From assembly GCF_003206135.1 (NCBI RefSeq), contig NZ_PZJT01000001.1:205619-269618 (forward strand): a stretch of 64,000 nt of DNA, written 5' to 3'. The notes under the pieces were generated by a model that worked only from the letters and a program-made list of their open reading frames with translations, made no database searches and was not told the origin of the DNA. Below are positions 9,191 to 18,081 of this stretch, one piece after another. The position numbers were made by a program, and so were the translations under genes. This stretch comes from Salinicola salarius. Its GTDB lineage: Bacteria > Pseudomonadota > Gammaproteobacteria > Pseudomonadales > Halomonadaceae. The first letter of the stretch is position 1. The number at the start of each line of letters is the position of its first letter.

Positions 9191-9697
9191 TCACTGCCAT
9201 AGCGACAGTAGCGACCCGCCGACAGGGTCGGCGTCCGGCAGCGCGACAGCGGCAACCCGACGGCAGGCGGCCTCGATCTCGCCGGGATCGCCGCGCTCCA
9301 CTTCCCACGACTGCCCCGGCGGATAGGCGCCCACCATGGTGAAATCCTCGCTGGCGTCGAGACAGGCGTGACCGACGCCCGCCGGCAGTACCAGCACGTC
9401 GCCGGCAGCGATATCGTGCTCGCTACCGTTGGGGCCACCGAGACGGATATGCGCGCGGCCGCGAAAGACGCCCAGCGCCTCGTGGGCGGTGGAGTGGAAA
9501 TGATCGAAATCGTAGAGACCGTACCGCCACTGCGGCGGCCACTGGTAACGGTCGAACAGCGCTTCGAAGCGCGCCGCCGGGTTCTCCTCGGGGCCATCGA
9601 GGACCTGACGATAGAGCAGCACCGGCAGCGGCGAGTTGGGAAAGCCGCTGGCCGCATCCGGTTTTAGAACCAGCATCTCGGGTTGGGGCATCGTCAT
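9191..9697 (-). CDS. Small cupin-domain protein
   Basis: A 168-residue single-domain cupin. The first metal motif HFHSTAHE is at residues 66-73 (His66, His68, His72 and Glu73 as likely ligands), and VGHACLD supplies the second-motif histidine. Resembles the YjlB-like group of unknown function. The start at 9697 is preceded by AGGAGG at good spacing. Function is not assignable; it may be co-transcribed with the dehydrogenase downstream or the MFS carrier upstream. Confidence 0.75.
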   Translation of the reverse strand: MTMPQPEMLVLKPDAASGFPNSPLPVLLYRQVLDGPEENPAARFEALFDRYQWPPQWRYGLYDFDHFHSTAHEALGVFRGRAHIRLGGPNGSEHDIAAGDVLVLPAGVGHACLDASEDFTMVGAYPPGQSWEVERGDPGEIEAACRRVAAVALPDADPVGGSLLSLWQ

Positions 9698-9755
9698 GGT
9701 TTCCTCCTCGATTCTCGATTCCGGGTTTCAAGCTCCAGGCTCGACACCTAGAAAC

Positions 9756-11000
9756 CTAGGCGATAGCCGCGGAATCGCCAGCCCCCTTCGCCGACATCGG
9801 CATGCGCGGGATCGCGCAGAGGCTCAGCGCAGCAAACAGCAGCATTGGCCAGAGCGCCAGGTTTGCGTCGGCGAACCGTTCCGCTAGCCAGCCGCCGATC
9901 ATTGGCATGACGAAAGCCAGGCAGTAGCCGACGAAGGACATGCCGGCGGTCAGCGAGGCCACTGCGTCACCTCGCTCCAGACACGGCGGCAGCGCCATGA
10001 TCAGCGTGAGTTCGAGAGTGATGCCGAATCCGGAAATCACCAGCGCGACCAGCGCCGGCCATCCCTCCAGCGCCAGAAAGGCAGCCAGACCCAGCACGCC
10101 GAGCGTGGCGAACAGCCCCAGCGGCCAGCGGCGGGAGACCCAGCGTCGCCCCCGCCACAGCATGGAGAGCGAGGCCGCCAGCGGGCTCGCGTTGTAGAGC
10201 AGCAACGCCAGCGCCAACAGATCCGCCTCTCCGCGGGCATCGAGAATGCTGCTCATGTAGGCGTTGGTCGCCATGAAAAGCCCCACCGAGGCCGCCAGCG
10301 GCACGCCCATCAGCCAGACACGGGCGGTGCGCAACGAGATCGAGCGGCGCGGCGCGTCTTCGGGTATCGCGGTTTCGTCAGGGCGCTGCGGACGCCGCCG
10401 CAGGCGCCACACCAGCAGCGCGACGATCACCAGTGCCGGCAGCGACCACAGCAGCATCGCCACCTGCCAGCTCCCCCCGGCCAGCGCCAGCACGACGGGC
10501 CGCGTGCCCCCGGCGCCGATCAGCTCGCCGACCGTCATGCCGTTGAGATAGACCGAACTGCCCAGGGCCAGATGGGCCGGTGTCCAGTCCCGCAGCAGCG
10601 CCGGTATCGTCACCTGCATGACCGCCAGCCCGAGCCCCATGACCACCGAGGCGCCGAACAGCAAGGGCGCGGAAAGCGTGATCCCGCGCGCGCCGGAGCC
10701 AATTGCCACGACCGCCAGCGCCAACGCCAGGGCGCGCAGCATGCCGATACGCCGGGCGAATCGCACCGCCAGCATCATGCTCAACGCCAGTACCACGTAC
10801 GGCACTGTCGTCAGGGCGCCGACGGCGGCACTGCCCAACGACAGCGATTCGGCAATCTCCCCGGCCAGCGGCGGCGCGATCAAAATCGGCAACCGCATGT
10901 AGAGACCGACCAGCCACAGTAGCGTCAAGGCGCCCCAAGGCAGGTTCGAAGAAAAAATCGATGAGAGAAAAGAAGATTGCACATGCGAGCGCTGGGCCAT
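9756..11000 (-). CDS. MFS transporter, CynX/NimT-like family
   Basis: A 414-residue carrier with about 12 membrane helices. Features include the LYMRLPILIAPPLAGEIAESL opening and a long central loop (about residues 205-225, rich in Arg and Pro) separating the two halves. This fits the CynX/NimT (cyanate/nitroimidazole-type) subfamily of the major facilitator superfamily, whose real substrates are mostly unknown. The start is ATG at 11000 with AGGTGG upstream; the open frame extends to 11174 but that stretch lacks family similarity. It precedes the cupin gene by 58 bases. Confidence 0.8.
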   Translation of the reverse strand: MAQRSHVQSSFLSSIFSSNLPWGALTLLWLVGLYMRLPILIAPPLAGEIAESLSLGSAAVGALTTVPYVVLALSMMLAVRFARRIGMLRALALALAVVAIGSGARGITLSAPLLFGASVVMGLGLAVMQVTIPALLRDWTPAHLALGSSVYLNGMTVGELIGAGGTRPVVLALAGGSWQVAMLLWSLPALVIVALLVWRLRRRPQRPDETAIPEDAPRRSISLRTARVWLMGVPLAASVGLFMATNAYMSSILDARGEADLLALALLLYNASPLAASLSMLWRGRRWVSRRWPLGLFATLGVLGLAAFLALEGWPALVALVISGFGITLELTLIMALPPCLERGDAVASLTAGMSFVGYCLAFVMPMIGGWLAERFADANLALWPMLLFAALSLCAIPRMPMSAKGAGDSAAIA

Positions 11001-11507
11001 GACGCCACCTGATGAACGAGCGCCACCGAGAGACTGGCGCCGTGAAATGAGCGCCACGACTAGCGCAATGAACAAGCGCTTGAAAATAACAGAACCGCGC
11101 CCTCCGTTCAGTCTTTCAGCCCGCTTCCGGCGACAGCCAGGCCGAGCGTCTCTCATGAGCGACGCACGGCACAAAGATCGCGCAAACGCGCCCGTCTAAA
11201 AAGCCCATATTGCAACGAAACGATGTGGTTAATTTACGACAAGAATCACGCCATCCGCGATTTTTGGCCAACGGACGCCAGTAGAAGAAAAAACAATACG
11301 AAACTCGACCTCTCGATGCCGTTATTGGCATTCGTCATCGCCGATAAGTCACCGACTGGCGTTCTCCATATTAACGTCCTAATAGTGAACGCATGCTTTA
11401 TAAGCTGGCTTCCTTAATGCATCATTTCGCTCCAGCACGCGTGCTGACACGATCAACCTCAGGTCGACAGCCCGTTCTCTGGACGCCTCATCAACAGGAT
11501 TTCGATC
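11001..11507. other. Intergenic region between two divergent carriers
   Basis: About 500 bases with lower GC than its surroundings (notably 11200-11410). No gene, strong palindrome or recognisable operator was found. It must hold the promoters of the MFS gene at 9756-11000 and the sugar carrier at 11508. Confidence 0.6.
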
Positions 11508-12806
11508 ATGCCCGAAACGCAACGGCCGAACTATCGCAGTGCGCTGGTCGTCGTCACGACGATCTTTTTCATGTGGGGTTTCATCACCTGTCTCAACGAT
11601 ATTCTGATTCCTCACCTGAAAGCGGTCTTCTCGCTGAACTACACCCAGACCATGCTGATCCAGTTCACCTTCTTCGGTGCCTATTTCATCATGTCGCTGC
11701 CGATGGGCAAGGTGCTGGCCAAGGTCGGTTACAAGAACGCCATCAGTCTCGGACTTCTGATCGCCGCCATCGGCGCGGTGATGTTCTACCCTGCCGCCAG
11801 AGCGCCTTCCTATCCGCTGTTTCTGACCGCACTGTTCGTGCTGGCCAGCGGCGTCACCATGCTGCAGGTCGCCGCCAACCCCTACGTCAGCCTGCTGGGG
11901 CCGGAGGGCTCCGCTTCCAGCCGGCTCAATCTGGCGCAGGCGTTCAATTCGCTGGGCACGACGCTGGCCCCCTATTTCGGCGGGATGCTGATTTTGGGTG
12001 CGACGGTACTGGGCGCCAGCGAGCTGGCCGACATGTCCGCCGCTGACCGGATGGCCTACAAGGTCGAGCAGGCACAAAGCGTGCAGCTTCCTTATCTGCT
12101 GCTGGCTGCCGTGCTCGCGATCCTCGCGGTGGTGGTCTATCTGTGGAAGCTGCCCAACTTCAAGGAGCAGGCCAGCGACGACAGCCCGACCGAGAACGTC
12201 ACCGCCGCCCAGGCCTTGCGTCATCCTCACGTGCTATTCGGCGTTATCGGCATCTTTGCCTATGTCGGCGCCGAGGTCTCCATCGGCAGCTTCATGATCA
12301 ACTATCTGTCGCTGCCGGAAATCGGCAACATGAGTGAAAGCAGCGCGGCCAGCTATGTCGCCTACTACTGGGGCGGCGCCATGATCGGCCGTTTCATCGG
12401 CTCGGCGTTGATGCAGAGATTCCACCCCAGCCTGCTGCTGGGCCTGTTTGCGATCGTCGCGGCGCTGCTGGTGCTGACCACCATGCTGACCTCCGGCCAC
12501 ATCGCGATGTGGAGCATCGTCGCCATCGGGTTGTTCAACTCGATCATGTTCCCGACCATCTTCACGCTGGGGATCGCCAAGCTCGGCCCGCTGACCAGCA
12601 AGGCATCGAGCCTTTTGATCATGGCCATCGTCGGCGGCGCCATTCTCCCTGTCGCCCAGGGCGCGATCGCCGACACGGTCGGCATCCATCACGCCTTCGT
12701 GCTGCCGCTGATCTGCTACCTGTTCATCGCCTTCTATGGCTTCCGCGGCTCCCGGGTCATCAACCCGCACCCGTCGGTCCAGGCTGAAGCCAAGATCGCT
12801 TCGTAA
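11508..12806 (+). CDS. FucP/GluP-family sugar:H+ symporter
   Basis: A 432-residue MFS carrier with 12 predicted helices. The N-terminal FFMWGFITCLNDILIPHLK and the VAANPYVSLLGPE segment are hallmarks of the fucose/glucose-galactose permease (FHS) family. Substrate is likely a monosaccharide, but no catabolic genes are adjacent, so it cannot be named. It stands alone, flanked by a 500-bp upstream region and its own terminator. Confidence 0.86.
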   Translation: MPETQRPNYRSALVVVTTIFFMWGFITCLNDILIPHLKAVFSLNYTQTMLIQFTFFGAYFIMSLPMGKVLAKVGYKNAISLGLLIAAIGAVMFYPAARAPSYPLFLTALFVLASGVTMLQVAANPYVSLLGPEGSASSRLNLAQAFNSLGTTLAPYFGGMLILGATVLGASELADMSAADRMAYKVEQAQSVQLPYLLLAAVLAILAVVVYLWKLPNFKEQASDDSPTENVTAAQALRHPHVLFGVIGIFAYVGAEVSIGSFMINYLSLPEIGNMSESSAASYVAYYWGGAMIGRFIGSALMQRFHPSLLLGLFAIVAALLVLTTMLTSGHIAMWSIVAIGLFNSIMFPTIFTLGIAKLGPLTSKASSLLIMAIVGGAILPVAQGAIADTVGIHHAFVLPLICYLFIAFYGFRGSRVINPHPSVQAEAKIAS

Positions 12807-12825
12807 TGCTCCAACCGGAACAAGG

Positions 12826-12850
12826 AACGCCCCTCCATGGAGGGGCGTTT
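12826..12850 (+). terminator. Intrinsic terminator after the sugar symporter
   Basis: A perfect 12-bp palindrome AACGCCCCTCCATGGAGGGGCGTT followed by TGTGGTTT. It lies 20 bases after the symporter stop and 17 bases before the convergent RidA stop, so it probably serves both strands. Confidence 0.8.
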
Positions 12851-12866
12851 GTGGTTTACTGCTTGG

Positions 12867-13214
12867 CTATCTTTCCCTGACGGCAGTGACCACGATCTCG
12901 ATCAGGGTGCCCGCGCCGAGATCGCCGGCGCCAATCGTCGCGCGAGCCGGTAACGCATCGCCGAACCAGTCTGTCCACACCGCATTCATCTCCTGCTTCA
13001 ATGCGAGGTCGGATACGAAGACATTGGCCGACACGACCTGCGAGCGGTCGATACCGACCTCGTCCAGATAAGTGCCGAGCTTTTCCAGCACCTGACGTGT
13101 CTGCCCTGCCATATCCAGCGACATGTCGTCGGCGGCAATACCACCGAAGAACAGGATTCCGTTGGCCTCCACGATGCGATGCATGATGGGTGTCTTGAGG
13201 TGACGCATGATCAT
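12867..13214 (-). CDS. RidA family enamine/imine deaminase
   Basis: A 115-residue RidA/YjgF-fold protein (EANGILFFGGIAADD near the N-terminus, VVSANVFVSD in the middle, PARATIGAGDLGAGTLIEIVVTA at the end). The usual arginine is conserved in PARATIGA. RidA proteins hydrolyse reactive enamine/imine products of PLP enzymes or amino-acid oxidases to keto acids plus ammonia. ATG at 13214 is preferred over an adjacent TTG at 13217; AGGAG lies 8 bases upstream. The neighbouring FAD-dependent amine dehydrogenase would make such imines, so a shared pathway is likely. Confidence 0.85.
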   Translation of the reverse strand: MIMRHLKTPIMHRIVEANGILFFGGIAADDMSLDMAGQTRQVLEKLGTYLDEVGIDRSQVVSANVFVSDLALKQEMNAVWTDWFGDALPARATIGAGDLGAGTLIEIVVTAVRER

Positions 13215-13302
13215 CAACAGCTCTCCTGTGAGAAAGCGCCAACGCTATCAGTCGCTTTCTATCACGGATAATGCCAATCGCCGCGCATGCTATAGCGCGT
13301 TG

Positions 13303-14217
13303 TTATGACCACGACGGAAGATTGAGCGTTTCCAGCTTGCGCAGGAAAGCAGCACGGAATGCCTGGGCCAGTTGCGACAACGGCTGATCGCGCGGCGTCA
13401 ACAGGGAGAAATCCTCTCCCAGCTCGACTGCCAGCGGCTTGAGTGTCACCCCGCCTTGCCCCCATGAAGCTGCACTGATCGGATCGAGAATGGCTATCCC
13501 CAGGCCATGGGAGACCAAGCGAGTCGCCTGTAGCGCCAACGACACCTCGATACGGCGGCGGGGCCTGGCGCCCGCACTTTCCAGGCGGCGATCGAGTTCT
13601 ATCCGTAGCGGGTCGTGGCGTTCGAAGCAGATCAATGCCTGATCGTCCAGGTCGCTGATGGCGATGGCGTCTCGCCGGGCCAGCGGGTGATCCAAGGACA
13701 TGGCGCAAAGGCTCGGCAGCCGGTAACGAGTCTGATCCACGCGATCCTCGTTTTCCGCCACGATGGCAAACCCCAGATCGCAGCGTTGCGTCATGACTTC
13801 GTCGATCACCTGCTCGGAGCGGAAGGTGGTCAACTCGACATCGGCGTCCGGATGCTCGGGAACGAAATCGGCCAGGACATCTGGCAGGAACGTCATGCCC
13901 AGCAGGGGCATGGTGCTGATTCTCAATCCGCCGACTTCCCGTTCACGAATGCGAGTCGCGGTATCACGCAGATGATCGATGCCGCGCCACACACTCACGA
14001 CTTCGCGATGGAATAGCCGCGCTTCCGGCGTCGGAGTCAGCCGGCCGCGTACCCGCTCGAACAACGCAAAACCAACGTCATGTTCGAGCTGCTTGAGCAA
14101 GCGCGTCACCCCGGGCTGAGCGGTACGCATTCGTTGAGCGGCGGCGGTAACGGTGCCGCACTCCATCATCCATTTGAAGGCAAGGATCTGCCGATCGCGC
14201 AGTTGAGGTGTACGCAT
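13303..14217 (-). CDS. LysR-type transcriptional regulator
   Basis: A 304-residue LTTR: N-terminal winged helix-turn-helix (about 10-65, GTVTAAAQRMRTAQPGVTRLLKQLE) and a C-terminal periplasmic-binding-like effector domain (about 95-295). It is divergent from the dehydrogenase operon starting at 14310, and a palindrome typical of a LysR box lies between them, so it most likely controls that operon in response to its amino-acid or opine substrate. RidA follows it on the same strand after 88 bases. Confidence 0.88.
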   Translation of the reverse strand: MRTPQLRDRQILAFKWMMECGTVTAAAQRMRTAQPGVTRLLKQLEHDVGFALFERVRGRLTPTPEARLFHREVVSVWRGIDHLRDTATRIREREVGGLRISTMPLLGMTFLPDVLADFVPEHPDADVELTTFRSEQVIDEVMTQRCDLGFAIVAENEDRVDQTRYRLPSLCAMSLDHPLARRDAIAISDLDDQALICFERHDPLRIELDRRLESAGARPRRRIEVSLALQATRLVSHGLGIAILDPISAASWGQGGVTLKPLAVELGEDFSLLTPRDQPLSQLAQAFRAAFLRKLETLNLPSWS

Positions 14218-14246
14218 AACATTAGGCTATAGAGCGACCATTGATT

Positions 14247-14264
14247 GGTATTGGATAGTATACC
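14247..14264 (+). promoter_or_regulatory. Candidate LysR box
   Basis: The interrupted palindrome GGTAT-N8-ATACC lies between the divergent lysR gene (starts 14217) and the oxidoreductase operon. It matches the partially dyadic T-N11-A pattern of LysR-type regulators. Its position 46 bases before 14310 supports that start codon over 14289. Confidence 0.5.
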
Positions 14265-14309
14265 GACTCTGTCGCTATCGTCAGCCAAATGCCTTGGTTG
14301 GACGACAGT

Positions 14310-15428
14310 ATGCGTCAGGACTTCTTTATCGTCGGTGGTGGCGTGGTCGGGATGGCGATCGCCTATGGCCTCGCCCGTGCCGGTCAGGGCGTGACGGTCC
14401 TGGACGCCGACGATACGGCCTTTCGGGCGTCACGCGGCAATGCCGGATTGACATGGGTCCAGGGCAAGGGCGTAGGCATGCCGAGCTATGCGGAAATAAG
14501 CCTGGATTCGGTCCAGGCCTGGCCGTCCTTCGCTCTCGAGCTGCAGCAGCGTACCGGCCTCGAGCTCGAGTATGAGCAACGCGGTGGCGTCGATTTATGT
14601 CTGGACGAAGAGGAAGCCCACGCCAGACGAACGGAATACCGCGAGCTTCAGGCACAGTCCGAACGTCTGCGTCGGGATTTTCATTGGGAATATCTGGATC
14701 GGGAGCAATTACTCCCTTTTCTGCCCGGCCTGGGCGAACGCGTCGCTGGCGGTACCTGGTCGCCCCATGACGGGCATTGCAATCCGCTGTACCTGCTCCG
14801 AGCGCTTCATGCTGCCTGCCGGCGTCTTGGCGTCGACATTCGTCAAGCGACCCCGGTCGAAAATCTGGCGCGAACCGAATCGGGCTTTCGGGCGACGTTA
14901 CGCGAGAGTCATGTCGAGGCCGAACGTTGCATCGTCGCTGCCGGGCTCGGCGCCAAAAGGCTTGCACCGCAGCTCGGGCTTTCGGGTGATGTCTTTCCGT
15001 TACGAGGGCAGATGCTGATCACCGAGCGCATGCCTCGTGTCGAGCAGTTACCGACGCCCCAGATTCGCCAGACAGCGACCGGCGGCTACCTGATCGGTGA
15101 CACCCATGAACGAGTCGGTCACGACAAGGGCGTTACGCTTCCGATGTTGCAAACGCTGGCCGACAAGGCAGTCCGTATCTTCCCGTTTCTGCGCTCGACC
15201 CGCCTGGTTCGTGCCTGGGCCGCTCTCAGAGTCATGACGCCGGATGGCTATCCGCTCTACGAACGCTCACTGACTCATCCCGGCGCCTATAACGTCAATT
15301 GCCACAGCGGCATCACCCTGGCTGCCTTTCATGCCGATGGCCTTGCCCAGGCAATCCTGGACGACCGGATTCACACACATTTTTCGCAATTTTCGGGAGC
15401 ACGCTTCCATGTTCCGTCGACTCCCTGA
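14310..15428 (+). CDS. DadA-like FAD oxidoreductase, beta subunit of an opine/D-amino-acid dehydrogenase complex
   Basis: A 372-residue FAD enzyme of the DAO superfamily. The dinucleotide motif VGGGVVGMAIAYGLARAG is near residues 6-23, and the C-terminal flavin-contact strand reads NVNCHSGITLAAFHADGLA. Closest pattern: the beta subunit (OoxB/NoxB/HcnC-like) of membrane-linked amine dehydrogenases, whose alpha and gamma subunits are encoded directly downstream. The start at 14310 (MRQDFFIVGGG) fits the flavin motif; 14289 would add seven residues with no ribosome-binding site. Substrate (octopine, nopaline, D-hydroxyproline, glycine-like) cannot be told from sequence. Confidence 0.8.
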   Translation: MRQDFFIVGGGVVGMAIAYGLARAGQGVTVLDADDTAFRASRGNAGLTWVQGKGVGMPSYAEISLDSVQAWPSFALELQQRTGLELEYEQRGGVDLCLDEEEAHARRTEYRELQAQSERLRRDFHWEYLDREQLLPFLPGLGERVAGGTWSPHDGHCNPLYLLRALHAACRRLGVDIRQATPVENLARTESGFRATLRESHVEAERCIVAAGLGAKRLAPQLGLSGDVFPLRGQMLITERMPRVEQLPTPQIRQTATGGYLIGDTHERVGHDKGVTLPMLQTLADKAVRIFPFLRSTRLVRAWAALRVMTPDGYPLYERSLTHPGAYNVNCHSGITLAAFHADGLAQAILDDRIHTHFSQFSGARFHVPSTP

Positions 15429-15726
15429 AACGGCGAGCGACTCGGCCGAAGTCACCCTGTGGGTGGATGGTGAACCACAGCAGGTGGGCGCCACGCTGAG
15501 CGTCGCTGCGGCACTCCTGCAACAGCGCGGCTGGGCCGAATACCGCCTTCACCATGACGGTACGCCCCGTGCGCCGTTGTGCATGATGGGAGTTTGCCAC
15601 GACTGCCTAATCACGATCGACGGCGAGCCCAATCGTCAAGGCTGCCTTGTCATCGTCAAAGATGGCATGCGTATCGAAACGCAAATGCCCGCAGCCCAGC
15701 CAACACCCGGAGCGTCGACAGGATGA
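15409..15726 (+). CDS. (2Fe-2S)-binding subunit of the opine-oxidase-like complex
   Basis: A 105-residue ferredoxin-like protein of the small type seen in OoxA/HcnA systems. Four cysteines sit in LCMMGVCHDC and, 12 residues later, QGC, the plant-ferredoxin-like cluster pattern. The ATG at 15409 overlaps the end of the preceding gene by 20 bases and has GGGAG upstream; the next gene overlaps its stop by 4 bases. The tight overlaps point to translational coupling of a three-subunit enzyme. Confidence 0.83.
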   Translation: MFRRLPETASDSAEVTLWVDGEPQQVGATLSVAAALLQQRGWAEYRLHHDGTPRAPLCMMGVCHDCLITIDGEPNRQGCLVIVKDGMRIETQMPAAQPTPGASTG

Positions 15727-17138
15727 GCGAGAATCCCACATCGTCCCAGGTCGCCGAAGTTGCCATCATCGGTGCGGGCCCCTCAGGCCTCACTGCCGCC
15801 ACGCGCCTGACCAAGGCGGGTCTGAAGCCGGTGGTATTCGATCTCAATGCCGCCCCCGGCGGACAAGTCTACCGGCAAGTCGAATCTCCGCAGGCCGATC
15901 TTCGAGTGACAGGCATCGACTACCGCCTCGGCCAACGAGTGGTGGAAGCCTTTCGCCGCGCCCGGGTCGATTATCGACCCGACAGCCGGGTGTGGTGGGT
16001 ACAGCGCGTCGATGCCGGTTTCGAGCTGGGCGTGTTACATGAAGGGCGCTCCGCTGTCTGGCGGGCCCGGCGTCTGATTCTCTGCCATGGTGCGATGGAA
16101 CGTCCGTTTCCTTTTCCCGGCTGGCAACTACCAGGCGTGATGACCGCCGGTGCCGCCCAGATCCTGCTCAAACAAGGCGGCCTGCTCCCCGAGGACGCGC
16201 CGATACTCGTAGGCAGTGGGCCGCTGATCTATCTGCTCGGCTGGCAATATCTTCAGGCTGGACATCCCCCGACCTGCATACTCGATCTCACGCCGCGCCT
16301 CCAGTGGCGCCTGCCGCTTCGCCAGCCGGGGAAGGCCTGGCATGCACGCGGCTACCTGTTCAAGGGCCTGAAAATGATGCTGGCCCTGAAGCGGGCCGGC
16401 GTTGCCATCGAGCGTGATATCGAAGCCCTCGAGGCGATCGGCGACAAGGTCCTGGAGCAGATTCGCTATCGTCAGCGTGGACATTGGAAGCAGCGCCCGG
16501 CGAGTCTGTTGCTGAGCCATGTCGGCGTCATGCCAGAAACCCACCTCACGCGCTCGCTCGGCCTGACGCATCGTTGGCACGCCGAACAACAGAGCTTCTT
16601 GCCGGTACGCGACGACACCCTGAGCGCTGACGAGAATCTGTGGGTCGTGGGCGATGGTGCTGCGATAGGCGGCGCGGTGAATGCCATGCGGGAGGGAACG
16701 TTGAGCGCGCTGGAGGTCATTGCGTCCTATCACGGGCTCACGAAGAAGGAACGGCACGAACGTGATGGCTTACGCCGCGAGCGCGCCCGGGATCTCTGCG
16801 CGCGCCAGTTGCTGGACGCCATGTTTCTCCCGTCGCTGAACATCGATGCCATGCCCGAAGAAACTATCATCTGCCGTTGCGAAGCGCTGACCCGCGGCGA
16901 TCTCGATCAAGCGATCTCGGATGGTGCCGAGGGCCCCAATCAACTCAAGGCCTTCACCCGCTGCGGCATGGGGCCGTGCCAGGGACGTCAGTGCAGCCTC
17001 AACGCCACGCTGCTGCTTTCCCGACGCCTGGCGCAAACACCCGATCAGATCGGGCAATGGCAGATACGCCCCCCGGTCCAGACGATCACGCTCGGCGAAC
17101 TGGCCACATCGAGCATGGTCGAGAACCGCGTAACCTAG
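15723..17138 (+). CDS. FAD/NAD(P)-binding alpha subunit of an opine-oxidase-like complex with BFD-type [2Fe-2S] domain
   Basis: A 471-residue protein with an N-terminal FAD motif (IIGAGPSGLTAATRL, about 14-28), a second nucleotide-binding region in the middle (ILVGSGPLIYLLGWQY), the flavin motif VVGDGAAIGGA and a C-terminal BFD-like iron-sulphur domain with CRCE and CGMGPCQGRQC. This arrangement is that of OoxA, NoxA and HcnB alpha subunits. It overlaps the 2Fe-2S gene by ATGA and ends the enzyme operon, before a solute-binding protein gene 53 bases on. Confidence 0.82.
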   Translation: MSENPTSSQVAEVAIIGAGPSGLTAATRLTKAGLKPVVFDLNAAPGGQVYRQVESPQADLRVTGIDYRLGQRVVEAFRRARVDYRPDSRVWWVQRVDAGFELGVLHEGRSAVWRARRLILCHGAMERPFPFPGWQLPGVMTAGAAQILLKQGGLLPEDAPILVGSGPLIYLLGWQYLQAGHPPTCILDLTPRLQWRLPLRQPGKAWHARGYLFKGLKMMLALKRAGVAIERDIEALEAIGDKVLEQIRYRQRGHWKQRPASLLLSHVGVMPETHLTRSLGLTHRWHAEQQSFLPVRDDTLSADENLWVVGDGAAIGGAVNAMREGTLSALEVIASYHGLTKKERHERDGLRRERARDLCARQLLDAMFLPSLNIDAMPEETIICRCEALTRGDLDQAISDGAEGPNQLKAFTRCGMGPCQGRQCSLNATLLLSRRLAQTPDQIGQWQIRPPVQTITLGELATSSMVENRVT

Positions 17139-17191
17139 TCATAACGATGCTGAGCAAAATCCACGCACAACAACAGCAAGAGGAAATGGCA

Positions 17192-17956
17192 ATGCAACGC
17201 AAGACTTTCATTGGCACCGTGGCGCCGACGCTGCTACTGACACTGATGCTGGGCAACAGCGCCCAGGCCGAGAACGACACTCTCAGGATCGGGGTCGACG
17301 TGCCCTACATGCCGTTCCAGTTCAAGCAGCCCGATGGCACCATTGCCGGCTTCGAGGTGGACCTGGTCAATGCGGCCTGCGAACGCATGCAGCGGCAATG
17401 CGAGTGGGTCGAACAGCCCTGGAACGGCATCATCCCGGCCCTGCAGGCGCGCAAGTTCGACCTCATCGCCTCGTCGATGAACATTACCGAAGATCGCGCC
17501 AAGACGGTGTTGTTTTCCGATCCCTACTTCCAGGTGCCGTCGGCTTGGGTAGCCCGGACCGGCAGCGACTGGCAGCCCGATGACGGCGACCTCGCGGGAG
17601 CGATGATCGGTGTCCAACAGGGCACGATCCAGGATGAATACGTGACTCAGTATTACCCCAATGCCGAGATAAATCGGTATAGCGATTCTGCCGCCATGGT
17701 CAATGACATGCTGGCCCAGCGCCTGGATCTCGCCTTCACCGCGTTTCCGCTCGCTCAGGAAACTCTGCTCGGCGACTCGCATTTCGAACGCATCGGCGAA
17801 TTGGTCACTGGCCCGGAATCGATCTATGGCCCGGGTATCGGCGCGGCTTTCCGCAAGCGAGATCGCGAACTCGTCGAGGAGTTCAACCAAGCGATGCACG
17901 AGGTCAAGCAGGACGGCACCTACGATCATCTGCATCAACAGTACTTCGGCGACTGA
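17192..17956 (+). CDS. Periplasmic amino-acid-type solute-binding protein (SBP family 3), orphan
   Basis: A 254-residue protein with a signal peptide (about residues 1-26, ending NSAQA-EN), then a family 3 binding fold: TLRIGVDVPYMPFQFKQPDG and GFEVDLVNAACERM. Such proteins bind polar amino acids or opines. The start at 17192 is chosen since GAGG lies about 8 bases upstream and the signal peptide begins there; ATG at 17147 and 17186 are also in frame. It follows the dehydrogenase operon closely, suggesting it captures that enzyme's substrate, yet no ABC permease or ATPase gene follows. Confidence 0.83.
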   Translation: MQRKTFIGTVAPTLLLTLMLGNSAQAENDTLRIGVDVPYMPFQFKQPDGTIAGFEVDLVNAACERMQRQCEWVEQPWNGIIPALQARKFDLIASSMNITEDRAKTVLFSDPYFQVPSAWVARTGSDWQPDDGDLAGAMIGVQQGTIQDEYVTQYYPNAEINRYSDSAAMVNDMLAQRLDLAFTAFPLAQETLLGDSHFERIGELVTGPESIYGPGIGAAFRKRDRELVEEFNQAMHEVKQDGTYDHLHQQYFGD

Positions 17957-18081
17957 GTTCGATTCGCTTGAACGGCGGACGGCGCCGCTCTGGCGCCGTC
18001 TTCGATCTCTCATCCGGTTTCGTCACGAGATATCGTCGATGACGTGGCCCTATATAGCCTCGTCATAGCTTCGCCGCGCCA

